The notes beneath the pieces were generated by a model. That model was not told the origin of the DNA. It did no database searches and was given only the letters and a program-made list of their open reading frames with translations. A program made the translations under genes and the position numbers. Of a DNA stretch of 9,984 nucleotides, positions 1-7,516 are shown one piece after another; position 1 is the stretch's first letter, and the number at the start of each line of letters is the position of its first letter. Source of the stretch: Thiohalobacter sp. (GTDB lineage Bacteria; Pseudomonadota; Gammaproteobacteria; DSM-19610); assembly GCA_027010005.1 (NCBI GenBank), contig JALVCM010000284.1:1-9984 (forward strand), written 5' to 3'.

Positions 1-324
1 GGGTCTGGGGCAAAATCCGAGGGGTTGAGCCTCCAACAGAATCAAGCGAAGGATATTTCCGATTTGGAGCCTTTTGATCAGAGGTTCCTAAAGAGCGTCG
101 CTGATCAGTTGGAGCTTTTCTTCCTGCCGCCGTATTCTCCTGAACTCAACCCTGATGAGCTCGTATGGAACGATCTGAAAAACAACTCACTGGGGCGCAA
201 GTCAATCACCAGCCTTTAAGAGCTGAAGCGCGAGGTCATATCGTATCTTCGTTTCATCCAGAAGACGCCTGAAAGAGTAATGTCCTATTTCAGGGCGCCC
301 ACTACGTCGTATGCGGCAATGTAA
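1..324 (+). pseudogene. IS630-family transposase, C-terminal remnant with in-frame stop
   Basis: This is the last part of a DDE transposase of the IS630 (Tc1/mariner-like) group; the 5' part lies outside the window or is lost. The frame starting at base 1 gives the hallmark FFLPPYSPELNPDE followed by LVWNDLKNN, which carries the third acidic catalytic residue (the E of NPDE). A TAA at 217-219 interrupts the frame after GRKSITSL. The same frame then continues with ELKREVISYL, QKTPERVMSYF and RAPTTSYAAM and ends at TAA 322-324, matching the usual C-terminal tail of the family, so the TAA is a nonsense mutation and the gene is dead. The first 30 or so codons match the family less clearly. The sequence after the stop (about 325-344, ending at a TA) could be the element's right end, but the matching left end is not in the window. 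Confidence 0.88.
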
Positions 325-517
325 ATTCTATTTTGCGACGGTTAATAACCCTAGCGGCATCTACTCACCCCCTATCTCCCCAGCCAAAGCCATCTAAACA
401 GCAATTATTAACCGGGGTGAGCAGTTACCATCAGGCTTTACTTTTTGGAAGAGTTAGCCAAGCGGCAGAGCACAGCGGTCTTATGCAATGGCCGAGTCTA
501 GTATTTGCATCCGACCT
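325..517. other. Gap between the IS630 remnant and the methyltransferase; interlocked inverted repeats
   Basis: No gene is visible. The first 20 or so bases probably belong to the right end of the IS630 element. Two 8-base inverted repeats occur: 341-348 (gttaataa) with 405-412 (ttattaac), and 364-371 (ctcacccc) with 414-421 (ggggtgag). They interlock rather than nest, so they would form a pseudoknot-like fold and not a simple terminator hairpin. The 3' end of the methyltransferase transcript would run into this stretch, but I see no hairpin followed by a T tract. Confidence 0.4.
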
Positions 518-1387
518 CTACAGCGGTATTCTAAATCTTTCTTTCGACGCATAGTTGTTTCCAATAAAGGCTATCCCAAGTTTACGGAGACTAATAGATG
601 CAGCCACTCGTTCGTCATGCTCTATCGCGGCCCATGCCTTTCTCATTCCGGGCGACCAAGAGATATCATCAAAGACAACAACTGCATCTTCCGAGAGACT
701 CGGAAAAGCGTCATCAAAGTATTTTAGTACAGCGTCATGGTCATGGTGACCATCATTAAAAAAGAAATCAATAGGCTTAGCAGAATCCAAGACACTTTTC
801 ATGGTTTCACGGAATGAACCGGTCACAACAGAAACGTTTCTCAAACCCAACCACTCAAGTGTTTCTTGAGCAATTTTGGCTATTTCTTGAGAACCTTCGA
901 GAGTAACCAGCCTTCCCTTCCCATTCATACTGAGCGAGGCAGCCTGGTAAGACGCAGAGATGCCGACGCACGAACCAAGCTCCACGCAAGACAATGGTTC
1001 TAACTTGCGAATCAACTTAAAAAGGAAAGTTGCCCAGAACCTAGGCATACTCGCCTTACAAACATCAGACACGAATACCGTTGATATAACCCCCGCTTCC
1101 ATCTCTTCTTTTGTTCTATTAGAACTCGAGCTGCCAGCGCCAAAATCAATTACAGTAATCTCTTTATCAGAATAGAGCAGAGAAGATCGCCGTTTCTCTA
1201 TTAGTGATATAATTCTTTTCTCCTCTACAGACACCGTATTGGACAACGATTCACGCAATGCCTCGCCTACCGCTCTCAGCCTTACGGAATCATGCGACTC
1301 AAGGCCTGCCAACGCAACCATTGCGCTATACCGCCTAACCATTTGTACAGGGAGCTTAAGACTTTCATTTAACATTCGACTGAGCAC
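518..1387 (-). CDS. Class I SAM-dependent methyltransferase (Methyltransf_24-like)
   Basis: This is a probable O-methyltransferase that would transfer a methyl group from S-adenosylmethionine. In this setting the acceptor could be a sugar of the polysaccharide repeat, but that is inference. From the GTG start (289 aa), a VIDFGAGS segment lies near residues 79-86, as in relatives of this family. The SAM-binding motif VELGSCVGISASYQA lies at 135-149 and the strand-2 acidic motif TLEGS at 162-166. NDGHHDHDAVLKYFDD at 211-226 and VVFDDISWSPGMRKAWAAIE at 237-256 are the conserved C-terminal signatures. The frame opens at a TTG (1399), but a GGAGGGG site at 1391-1397 sits just ahead of GTG 1387, which I therefore chose. 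An ATG at 1375 is a weaker alternative. It is the last gene of the minus-strand cluster, cut off from the glycosyltransferases by a surface-protein relic. It looks intact. Confidence 0.87.
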   Translation of the reverse strand: MLSRMLNESLKLPVQMVRRYSAMVALAGLESHDSVRLRAVGEALRESLSNTVSVEEKRIISLIEKRRSSLLYSDKEITVIDFGAGSSSSNRTKEEMEAGVISTVFVSDVCKASMPRFWATFLFKLIRKLEPLSCVELGSCVGISASYQAASLSMNGKGRLVTLEGSQEIAKIAQETLEWLGLRNVSVVTGSFRETMKSVLDSAKPIDFFFNDGHHDHDAVLKYFDDAFPSLSEDAVVVFDDISWSPGMRKAWAAIEHDERVAASISLRKLGIAFIGNNYASKERFRIPL

Positions 1388-1390
1388 CTT

Positions 1391-1397
1391 CCCCTCC
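1391..1397 (-). promoter_or_regulatory. Ribosome binding site of the methyltransferase
   Basis: GGAGGGG on the minus strand lies 3 nt ahead of GTG 1387 (5 nt from its GGAGG core), and overlaps the in-frame TTG at 1399. It favours the GTG over the longer TTG reading. A downstream ATG at 1375 is less well placed. Confidence 0.6.
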
Positions 1398-1524
1398 AAT
1401 AATTACATTGCTCGCTTCATAAATATCCGCACACATGAGTTATGCAAGACCTGAAAGATAAGACCAAGGAAAATCGGCTATTGACGCCTGCCAAGAAAAA
1501 GCAAGCCACCACAACGAGTCAAAC

Positions 1525-2391
1525 TCAATCCGCCGGAATGAGCAGTTTCGGGTTCTTCGCATCCCGCAATGCGGCGATCCAGTAGCCAGACCAGGCATTC
1601 AGACTACAGTTGTTAAGCGTTTGGTAGCTTCCCTTTTCCGGGTCATATTGCCAACCCTGGTTATATACGACATTCCGTGCCTCTGCGTTAGCCAGTATGC
1701 AGCCGTTCTTGCATTTGTCCTCATCAACCACACGCATACCGACCCATCCAATTGCATGATCGAACGGATGGGCCAGCATATTCCAACTAACGTTCCCCGA
1801 GCCGGTTTCCAATGGCGCCTCGTAGCAGCCATTGGGCGATGTGCAGGCTGTACTGGTAACCGGTGTGGGCTGTATGTAACTCGGAGGCAGGTCGAGGCTC
1901 ACCGGGTTGAGATCAGAGAGCTGTATGACCCAGTATCCGGTACCAGGCTGAAGCGTATCATCCAGCCCTAACGCGATATAACGCCCTTGAGCCGGACTGT
2001 AGCGGAACACGGCCCAATCCTTATTCAGTTCACCGTAGATATCATCGGCAAGCACTTTTGCGACGGTCTCTTCGCCGGCAGCAGGTTTGCAGGGTATCCC
2101 GATTTGCTGCCACTGGTTATGTCGTAATGACAGTGGCAGTACCGGCGCGACCCGTTCGGCGGTGCGCTGTTCGAACTATATGCCCGCCACATGAACCCGC
2201 GTTGCCGCGTCAGTCTGCGGATCAGGCTCCAGCCTGAAGCCAAGGCGGTGCGTACCGGGAACAACGTCCTCCAATGGCAGGTTGTCGATTTTCCTCGCCT
2301 CGCCACTGAGATAGCTTTGATCGACATCCCGGATCTTGAGGCCATCGAACCAGATGGAGAATCGCCCCCCCACTGCCACTCCCTCAGCACC
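1525..2391 (-). pseudogene. 5'-truncated surface-type protein relic with an in-frame amber stop
   Basis: One reading frame runs from the end of the Alg13-like gene to TGA 1525-1527 (about 288 codons), broken only by a TAG at 2176-2178 between HVAGI and FEQRTAERV. I do not recognise a named family. The second half shows two diverged repeats. The first has NQWQQIGIPCKP, then VFRYSPAQGRYIALG and PGTGYWVIQL. The second has VSWNMLAHPF, then NQGWQYDPEKGSYQTL and WSGYWIAAL. This aromatic repeat style, with paired cysteines (TACTSPNGC, DKCKNGC), is typical of tails of large secreted or outer-surface proteins. No start codon, ribosome site or signal peptide belongs to it: the first recognisable codons (EGVAVGGRFSIWFDG) follow immediately after the upstream stop. 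It is probably the 3' end of a foreign gene joined in by recombination. A shorter product from an internal start (for example GTG or ATG near 2055) is possible but unsupported. Confidence 0.72.
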
Positions 2392-2392
2392 G

Positions 2393-2848
2393 TCAATTGT
2401 CCCCCAGCAGAAAACCCAGGATATCTTCTGTAACAAAAAACTTATCTCTTTTAAAGGGCCGAAACGTCATGTTTGCAGCCTTCTTTACCGTTTCAGACAA
2501 CATATCTAAGCTTTCTACCACCAAAGCGTGGCCATTCTCATGCATGAACCTGGCAATATCACACTGATGCTTGTCCAACCGGTCATAATTTGGGACAATT
2601 ACAATTGGTTTACTCAATGCCAGCAACTGATAAACCGACCCTCCCCCACCATGCGTCACCACTACATCAGCCCAATGGTAATAGTGATGAATTGAATCAG
2701 TATATTCGAAGCAATCGAACCCTTTGGGACACAACACCTTGTTGCCAACCTGTAAAATACAGTCGCAATCACTAAAGAAGGGATCTTGCACCACATGATT
2801 AATGAGACTGTCAAAGCGCGTGGTGCCTACTGTAACAAACACGTTCAC
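2393..2848 (-). CDS. Alg13/PssE-like glycosyltransferase subunit (GT28 C-terminal type)
   Basis: This is the nucleotide-sugar-binding half of a split glycosyltransferase. In eukaryotes Alg13 pairs with membrane-bound Alg14; bacterial counterparts are PssE/PssD, EpsF/EpsE and Cps14G/Cps14F, which add the second sugar to the undecaprenyl-linked unit. The 151-aa protein begins with the typical MNVFVTVGTTRFDSLI. It carries the donor-binding core WADVVVTHGGGGSVYQLLALSKPIVIVPN at about residues 59-87, written here in pieces as WADVVVTHGGGGSV and LLALSKPIVIVPN, followed by a DKHQ motif at 92-95. There is no signal peptide or membrane segment, so it should sit on the cytosolic face held by its partner. 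The start is GTG 2848, overlapping the partner's TGA by 4 nt (GTGA), which suggests translational coupling. Its stop touches the surface-protein relic, so the last residues (FLLGDN) may have been altered at that junction. The exact sugar cannot be told from sequence. Confidence 0.9.
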   Translation of the reverse strand: MNVFVTVGTTRFDSLINHVVQDPFFSDCDCILQVGNKVLCPKGFDCFEYTDSIHHYYHWADVVVTHGGGGSVYQLLALSKPIVIVPNYDRLDKHQCDIARFMHENGHALVVESLDMLSETVKKAANMTFRPFKRDKFFVTEDILGFLLGDN

Positions 2849-3333
2849 AAAAGCCCCCCGTATATTGCTTTAGGATAATATTTCTTTAGGCTCGGATTCT
2901 GGATATAAAATCTGTCCGCCACTCGGTACATAACCCGCCCGGTTACTGAGCGCGTTTCGTAGCGGGCCCAGGTTTCCAAGAATACAATTCGCGCCCCCGT
3001 GATCTTGAGCAATATCGACGGAACAACTGCAATCCCAGGCCCAGTCGAGACTACTCCTATAACCCGATACTCCCTAACCACCCGTATAGTTATGCTCACT
3101 GACCATAGGATGCTAGCAGGAAAAGTTACCAGCGATTTCAATAAACTGTGCTTATCACGCACACTCGGATGAGAATAGCTACGAAAGCCTTTCAGCGCAT
3201 GATCATCCTCACAGATGCCGACCACCTCCACGGCGCGACCGTCTAAACCAGGCTTCAACCGAGCGTAAAGGCGTTCCATCTGTGCACGATGACCACCTTT
3301 ACCATAAATCAGTACTATCGCACGGGCTCTCAT
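2845..3333 (-). CDS. Alg14/PssD-like membrane-anchoring glycosyltransferase subunit
   Basis: This is the acceptor-binding, membrane-anchoring partner of the Alg13-like protein encoded next. From the ATG at 3333 it has 162 aa. It opens with a hydrophobic strand and the loop YGKGGHRAQM (residues 10-19), the GGH signature of the family. A hydrophobic stretch near 67-83 (LVTFPASILWSVSITI) probably gives membrane contact. STGPGIAVVPSILL (96-109), IVFLETWAR (116-124) and YYPKAIYGG (152-160) are the conserved C-terminal blocks. The open frame extends upstream to 3369, but ATG 3333 overlaps the TGA of the preceding GT4 gene as ATGA, the same kind of junction used downstream, so I chose it. GT4, Alg14-like and Alg13-like genes therefore form one coupled translational unit. 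Length is usual for the family and all key blocks are present. Confidence 0.9.
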   Translation of the reverse strand: MRARAIVLIYGKGGHRAQMERLYARLKPGLDGRAVEVVGICEDDHALKGFRSYSHPSVRDKHSLLKSLVTFPASILWSVSITIRVVREYRVIGVVSTGPGIAVVPSILLKITGARIVFLETWARYETRSVTGRVMYRVADRFYIQNPSLKKYYPKAIYGGLL

Positions 3334-4544
3334 ATACGATTCTTTACCAATTGCTCGTAAAGCTCCCAATAGGCCTTCGCATTTGCATACCAGCTACGCT
3401 CCTCAGAAACGAACTCCCACGCCCTTTCTATGACGGGGGGCAATACCTCGGGGTTTTCGAGAATGCGAATCAGAGTTCCAACGAGGGCCAGTACATCGTC
3501 GGCTTCAAATACAAAGCCAGTCTCACCATCTCGCACCAGCTCCAACATCCCAGCAACCGACGAAACGACTATTGGCTTCCGCCACGCCATCGCTTCAAGC
3601 GTTTTAAGCGGCGTGACCTTGTCAGTCAACGACGAACGTCTGCGAGGATTTACCACCACATCCACTTCAGCATAGATCTCTCGAGCGTCTTCCGGGTTGA
3701 AGCGACCAAAAAACGTTACGCCTTCAACATTTCTCGCCTGGAGCTTAAGCCGGTCCATAGCAGGGCCGTCACCGTAAATTTGAAGAGCGTTGTTCCACCC
3801 ACGCTCTCGCAAGATCTTTACGGCTTCAATTAGTATGTCAAGCCCCTCAATGTCACTGAGGTTACCTATGTAGGCAAAGACCCAGTCCGCCGCTCGCTTC
3901 CCGTTGATAGTGGCGGATCCGCCGCACACACGTGACAAGTTTATCCCGTTGCGTACCAAAGTTATGCAGTGTTGCGGGATTCCCCTCGCCACCACATCAC
4001 GATACAGGCCTTCGCTTATAACTACCACATGGTCAGCCATACGCATGGCATGGGTCTCTATTAAGCGAATCAGACGCGCAACAACCCGGGTCTTCAGCGT
4101 AGGCGACTTCATCACTGCACGCTCCTCCCATAAGGATCGAACCTCATAGACTAGCGGTTTACCGAGCCTCTGGGCGGCCCGCCGTCCAGCAAACGCGCAG
4201 AAAAACGTCGAATGCGCGTGAATAACGTCTGGCCCTTCACGCGCTGCGAGAGTGCCAACAAAATCCCCGAAAGAAAGCAACTTAGTCATTTTGCGTAACT
4301 TAACCATGAGACCCTGGTCTTTCTCCGAGATCCGCAGCCGACTATCAACATCAGAGCTTCGGTAGCAAGGACAACCGGCAATACGCTCAACTTTGGCTCC
4401 CATTTCGACCGGATCCTGAAACGGTGAGCTGACCGCCAACACATCAATCCCAATCCCTGCTTGCGACTCGATCACATCACGACTGCGAATGTCACTACCC
4501 TTCGAGCTTGGCAGCGTAGAGTAGAAAACGTGGAGGACTTTCAT
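3330..4544 (-). CDS. GT4 family glycosyltransferase, similar to exosortase-A-associated type
   Basis: This is a retaining, GT-B-fold glycosyltransferase that would add a sugar from a nucleotide donor to the lipid-linked repeat unit in the cytosol. The 404-aa protein has an N-terminal acceptor domain starting MKVLHVFYSTLPSSKGSDIRS, here split as MKVLHVFYSTLP and SSKGSDIRSRD, with PDVIHAHS at 105-112 and a linker LVRNGIN at 196-202. The C-terminal donor domain has YIGNLSDIEGLDIL (225-238), QIYGDGP (255-261), VTFFGRF (276-282), then VTPLKTLEAMAWRKPIVV (310-327) holding the conserved glutamate, and VRDGETGFVF (337-346). The opening, the TPLK.LEAMA block and the EERSW tail resemble the exosortase-A-associated glycosyltransferases (TIGR04063-type) by memory; no exosortase is seen here. 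An in-frame ATG at 4562 lies ahead of the Shine-Dalgarno site 4551-4555, which instead serves ATG 4544. The donor sugar is unknown. Confidence 0.9.
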   Translation of the reverse strand: MKVLHVFYSTLPSSKGSDIRSRDVIESQAGIGIDVLAVSSPFQDPVEMGAKVERIAGCPCYRSSDVDSRLRISEKDQGLMVKLRKMTKLLSFGDFVGTLAAREGPDVIHAHSTFFCAFAGRRAAQRLGKPLVYEVRSLWEERAVMKSPTLKTRVVARLIRLIETHAMRMADHVVVISEGLYRDVVARGIPQHCITLVRNGINLSRVCGGSATINGKRAADWVFAYIGNLSDIEGLDILIEAVKILRERGWNNALQIYGDGPAMDRLKLQARNVEGVTFFGRFNPEDAREIYAEVDVVVNPRRRSSLTDKVTPLKTLEAMAWRKPIVVSSVAGMLELVRDGETGFVFEADDVLALVGTLIRILENPEVLPPVIERAWEFVSEERSWYANAKAYWELYEQLVKNRI

Positions 4545-5048
4545 CCAACTTCTCCAAAACACGGAGTCCGTTCGTCGCTCGCCTTCCCATACTCGAATAA
4601 TTTCTCGAATGGTGAAACTGCACAGGCACTCACGGGTTTGCTTAGCATTACACGACTATCCATTCATTTCGGCCATTCGTAAGCGACAACGAGGCAAGGG
4701 AGGCGTTCGGAGGCGGATCAGTTTATCATGTAGCCCAATTGATACGACGAGCGATACGATATTCAGACTCCGAAAAACAACTAGAGACATCCTGAAGCTC
4801 AACGATCTGAAGCCACTGCATTTGCACTATTTACGTTACTCATCATGGTACTCGCCATTTGACGAATGGCTGCTCTAACCACTTACACCACGCTTCTGGT
4901 CCGAAGAGATCATGTTTGCATCCTGCCTTTTCCGCGGTTATAAACAGGCCAAACCAACGCCTTGCTGCTCCACTCCGATTGGGGGTCTAGGCGCGCCCAA
5001 CAGCTAGCACCATCATATCGTTGTTTCGACGAGCTCTCGAGGACTGGG
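4545..5048 (-). other. Gene-free 504-bp gap with faint traces of lost coding sequence
   Basis: No intact gene fits between the flippase and the GT4 gene, although the rest of the cluster is tightly packed. Two minus-strand stretches look protein-like. At 4843-4986 there are 48 open codons including RRWFGLFITAEKAG and LFGPEAWCKWLEQPF, preceded by a TAG and ending in TGA. At 4541-4663 the frame MDSRVMLSKPVSAC, SPFEKLFEYGKASDE ends in a TGA that overlaps the GT4 ATG as ATGA, the junction style used elsewhere in the operon. Several stops and frame changes separate them. I infer a decayed gene, possibly another glycosyltransferase or modifying enzyme, but cannot name it; chance open frames remain possible. 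Confidence 0.35.
4551..4555 (-). promoter_or_regulatory. Ribosome binding site of the GT4 gene
   Basis: GGAGA on the minus strand lies 6 nt ahead of ATG 4544. The longer in-frame reading from ATG 4562 would put this site inside the coding region, so the site decides for the shorter 404-aa protein. Confidence 0.65.
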
Positions 5049-6248
5049 CTAGTGCGCATGGCAACTTTTATATTCCTTGACCTGAACCGAAAAATACGCA
5101 TAAATAGCAATACGAGCACTCCAAAAAGCGGCAAAAACAAGAAGAGTAGATGTAATTGTCACCTTTACCACAATCAAAAAAGACATACCCGCAACAATGA
5201 CCAGCAATGTCAGCAGATTGGCTATATAAATCTGTTCAGGTCGCGCCTTTAGTGCGAACAGAGCCGACAGCAGCGCGTATGAGCTGCGGCAGGTGACGAT
5301 TACCATTCCGGGGAGCGCATAGACTCCAATAATCGGTACTTCAAGCGCTTCCTGGAAGGCGTATATCAAGCCAAACCAAGGCACGAACACAAATCCCGTC
5401 AACGCGCCTCCTGCGAATACTTTCCTTGCGAACAGACGGCGATCATACCCCCGCTTCAAATGGGCCATTTCCCTGAATCCGAAATAATTTGACAGCAGAC
5501 TGAACGGTAGCAGTAGTAACGTAACAAGGTATACGTATTCGGAAAATTGTTCCTGGGACCCATATCGACTAATTATCAGACGATCCGCGTTATTCAGGAC
5601 CATTAAAACTAGCAGGGAAAGTGAATATCCAAAAAACAACGGTTTCCATCCAACAGGCATGAGATCGTCCGTCACAACGAGGCTCTTGCGACTGTATACC
5701 AACAACCAGATCGCTCCCGCCGCAGCAAGACCGAATCCACTCATAATAGACCAAGCTGTATTTCCAAAAGGTGCCAGCAACACGCCCGGCAAGATAGTAA
5801 ACTTCCACCCGTTCGCGGCCAACTGCGCGGCACTGAACGATCTGCGCAACCGCAGGAAATTGTATACAAACACAAATATCCCTACGCAAACTGCTAGGAA
5901 TAGGTATATCGCGACACCCCCAAGATGAAAGAAGTATCCTTCAAAGACCGCCGCGAGCAGAACCGTGAACAGCAAGAGCGCGCCCGCCATGACCCACAGT
6001 GTGGTCCGGTTGATTTCCACTCGCCCCTCCATAACTGTGCTTTGCCGCAGAAACACCTGCTCTGCGCCAAAAAAACAGAAACTGAAGCTCATGGATACCA
6101 AAGTCACCAGCACATTCCAAAAATACAGTCCGTCCGCATCCAGCGTCTTACGCGCCACGACCATAGCAAAAAAGTAGCTTGCCGAGGATGCCCCTAGAAG
6201 CAGGAACGAACGGTGGCGTTCGATGTAATCGTAGAACGAACCGTTCAC
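5049..6248 (-). CDS. wzx: Wzx-like polysaccharide repeat-unit flippase (MOP superfamily)
   Basis: This is a polytopic inner-membrane protein that would move the undecaprenyl-pyrophosphate-linked repeat unit from the cytosolic to the periplasmic face. The 399-aa product has about 12 hydrophobic segments, beginning SFLLLGASSASYFFAMVVA (near 14-32) and including TTLWVMAGALLLFTVLLAA, AIYLFLAVCVGIFVFVYNFL and a C-terminal pair around LLTLLVIVAGMSFLIVV. In mid-protein VLNNADRLIISRYGS, followed by YLVTLLLLPFSLLSNYFGF, is the Wzx/MATE-style pattern in which a charged segment precedes a helix. I set the start at GTG 6248, because it overlaps the polymerase TGA as GTGA and has a GGAGAAGG site just upstream; the open frame runs on to 6389 but that part is antisense-like read-through of the polymerase gene in another frame. 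Sequence conservation in this family is poor, so the name rests on topology, length and its place beside the polymerase. Confidence 0.82.
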   Translation of the reverse strand: MNGSFYDYIERHRSFLLLGASSASYFFAMVVARKTLDADGLYFWNVLVTLVSMSFSFCFFGAEQVFLRQSTVMEGRVEINRTTLWVMAGALLLFTVLLAAVFEGYFFHLGGVAIYLFLAVCVGIFVFVYNFLRLRRSFSAAQLAANGWKFTILPGVLLAPFGNTAWSIMSGFGLAAAGAIWLLVYSRKSLVVTDDLMPVGWKPLFFGYSLSLLVLMVLNNADRLIISRYGSQEQFSEYVYLVTLLLLPFSLLSNYFGFREMAHLKRGYDRRLFARKVFAGGALTGFVFVPWFGLIYAFQEALEVPIIGVYALPGMVIVTCRSSYALLSALFALKARPEQIYIANLLTLLVIVAGMSFLIVVKVTITSTLLVFAAFWSARIAIYAYFSVQVKEYKSCHAH

Positions 6249-7468
6249 ATTTTCACCTTCTCCCCACTCGCTTTGCCATCCCCCGCGGACCCGATAGCGA
6301 ACAGCGCCAGCCCCAACCCAACAGATGCCATCTGATATGGAAGCGCATACACCATCCAAAGGAAAGACAGCACCACTACGACCGACCAAACTATACGGTC
6401 CCTGCCCGCCCCAAGGATCCGTGAATATGCGTAAATATAGGACACTAAATAAATCAGCCCAATGAATCCAAATTTTGCATACAGCGTTAGGTATGTACTG
6501 TCAATGGAATTACTGATATAGTCCTTGGTATCCCTGTAGTAGAACCATGGAATTTCAAACGTTTGACCAAACCCACCACCTATTATGGCATCAAGATAAC
6601 TAAATTTTTCGTATTCTCGGAAAAAAGGAAGAAAACGATAGTGAATATTATTTGAAATAATTTCAGGAGAGAGATCTGCTATACGAGCCATGGCAGCACC
6701 ATTACCCGAGTCCCCTTGCGTAAGAAGAAGGACTGGCGCCGTCAAGAAAAGCAACACGAACAATGTAATGCTCCCTCGAACAGACTTTATCGAGCCCGCC
6801 ACAAACAGCATCACAGCAACAAGGGCCATCACACGAAAGCCAGTAAGAAAAACACCAAGCAGGCTAACCACCAATGCAACGACATACAATGCGCCACGAC
6901 GACTATCAGAAGGAAGGAAGTTGCTAAACACCAAAAACCCAAAAGAGAAATAGCTGGAAATAGCAAAGTATCGATAGGAGTTTCTAACGTAATAATAGTC
7001 TTCAAATGTAAATACGCCAACAACCATCATAGCCGCGTATAAAGAACAACTCACTCCCGAAAGCAACGCTAACCGCTTTACTGCCACGCTAGAAATATTA
7101 ATGGCCACATATCGCATAGCAATTAACACAGTCAGCGTCATCAAATAGATAACCAGCCTGAAATCTCGCATAAAATACAGATCGAGCGCCGTACCACCAA
7201 GAAGCGCCACGACTGCATAGAACATCGACAGCAACATTGATCCGAGCATCCACTTGTCTAACCGTTGCCTTTCTTTTACGAGCCGGATAAATAAAGAAAA
7301 GAAATAGAAATCATAGAAGAAAAGCCCCCACTTATAGAAATATAGAGACAATGCATTGCCGACGGGCAGCGCCAGCAGGAGGCCTATCAACGGAATTATT
7401 CCATAGTGCTTGGTCCACGGAAGGATCAAGCAGGTTGTCGCCAGTATCAAATAGATCTGAAATTCCAT
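6245..7468 (-). CDS. wzy: Wzy-like O-antigen/exopolysaccharide polymerase
   Basis: This is a probable inner-membrane polymerase that joins repeat units on the periplasmic side. The 407-aa protein has about ten hydrophobic segments (for example residues 4-18, 22-40, 75-95, 104-120, 132-152, 168-185, 193-210, 213-226, 234-250, 328-348, 359-393). It has one large hydrophilic loop at about 251-325 that contains IIGGGFGQTFEIPW, and the block NSIDSTYLTLYAKFGFIGLI follows it. The big periplasmic loop and the D-S-Y-L...G..G block are what Wzy and WaaL ligases share. An adjacent flippase gene favours Wzy. An LTGFR motif at 208-212 supplies one of the arginines usual in this family. ATG 7468 is the only start codon between the upstream TAA at 7517 and the mature sequence; the Shine-Dalgarno match (GGGGG about 9 nt upstream) is modest. 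IS481 sequence runs nearly up to the start, so a few native N-terminal residues may be lost. Confidence 0.85.
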   Translation of the reverse strand: MEFQIYLILATTCLILPWTKHYGIIPLIGLLLALPVGNALSLYFYKWGLFFYDFYFFSLFIRLVKERQRLDKWMLGSMLLSMFYAVVALLGGTALDLYFMRDFRLVIYLMTLTVLIAMRYVAINISSVAVKRLALLSGVSCSLYAAMMVVGVFTFEDYYYVRNSYRYFAISSYFSFGFLVFSNFLPSDSRRGALYVVALVVSLLGVFLTGFRVMALVAVMLFVAGSIKSVRGSITLFVLLFLTAPVLLLTQGDSGNGAAMARIADLSPEIISNNIHYRFLPFFREYEKFSYLDAIIGGGFGQTFEIPWFYYRDTKDYISNSIDSTYLTLYAKFGFIGLIYLVSYIYAYSRILGAGRDRIVWSVVVVLSFLWMVYALPYQMASVGLGLALFAIGSAGDGKASGEKVKM

Positions 7469-7516
7469 ATAATCATGCCCCCAGATATCAAACCACGGTA
7501 GATCATTTACAAATTT

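Noticed and set aside
2025..2396. Minus-strand frame of 123 codons overlapping the surface-protein relic
   Set aside because: It is a shadow of the relic, whose own frame shows repeats and continuous protein-like sequence across the same bases.
4609..4878. 89-codon plus-strand frame in the flippase-GT4 gap
   Set aside because: No ribosome site or protein-like motif; the protein-like traces in this gap are on the minus strand.
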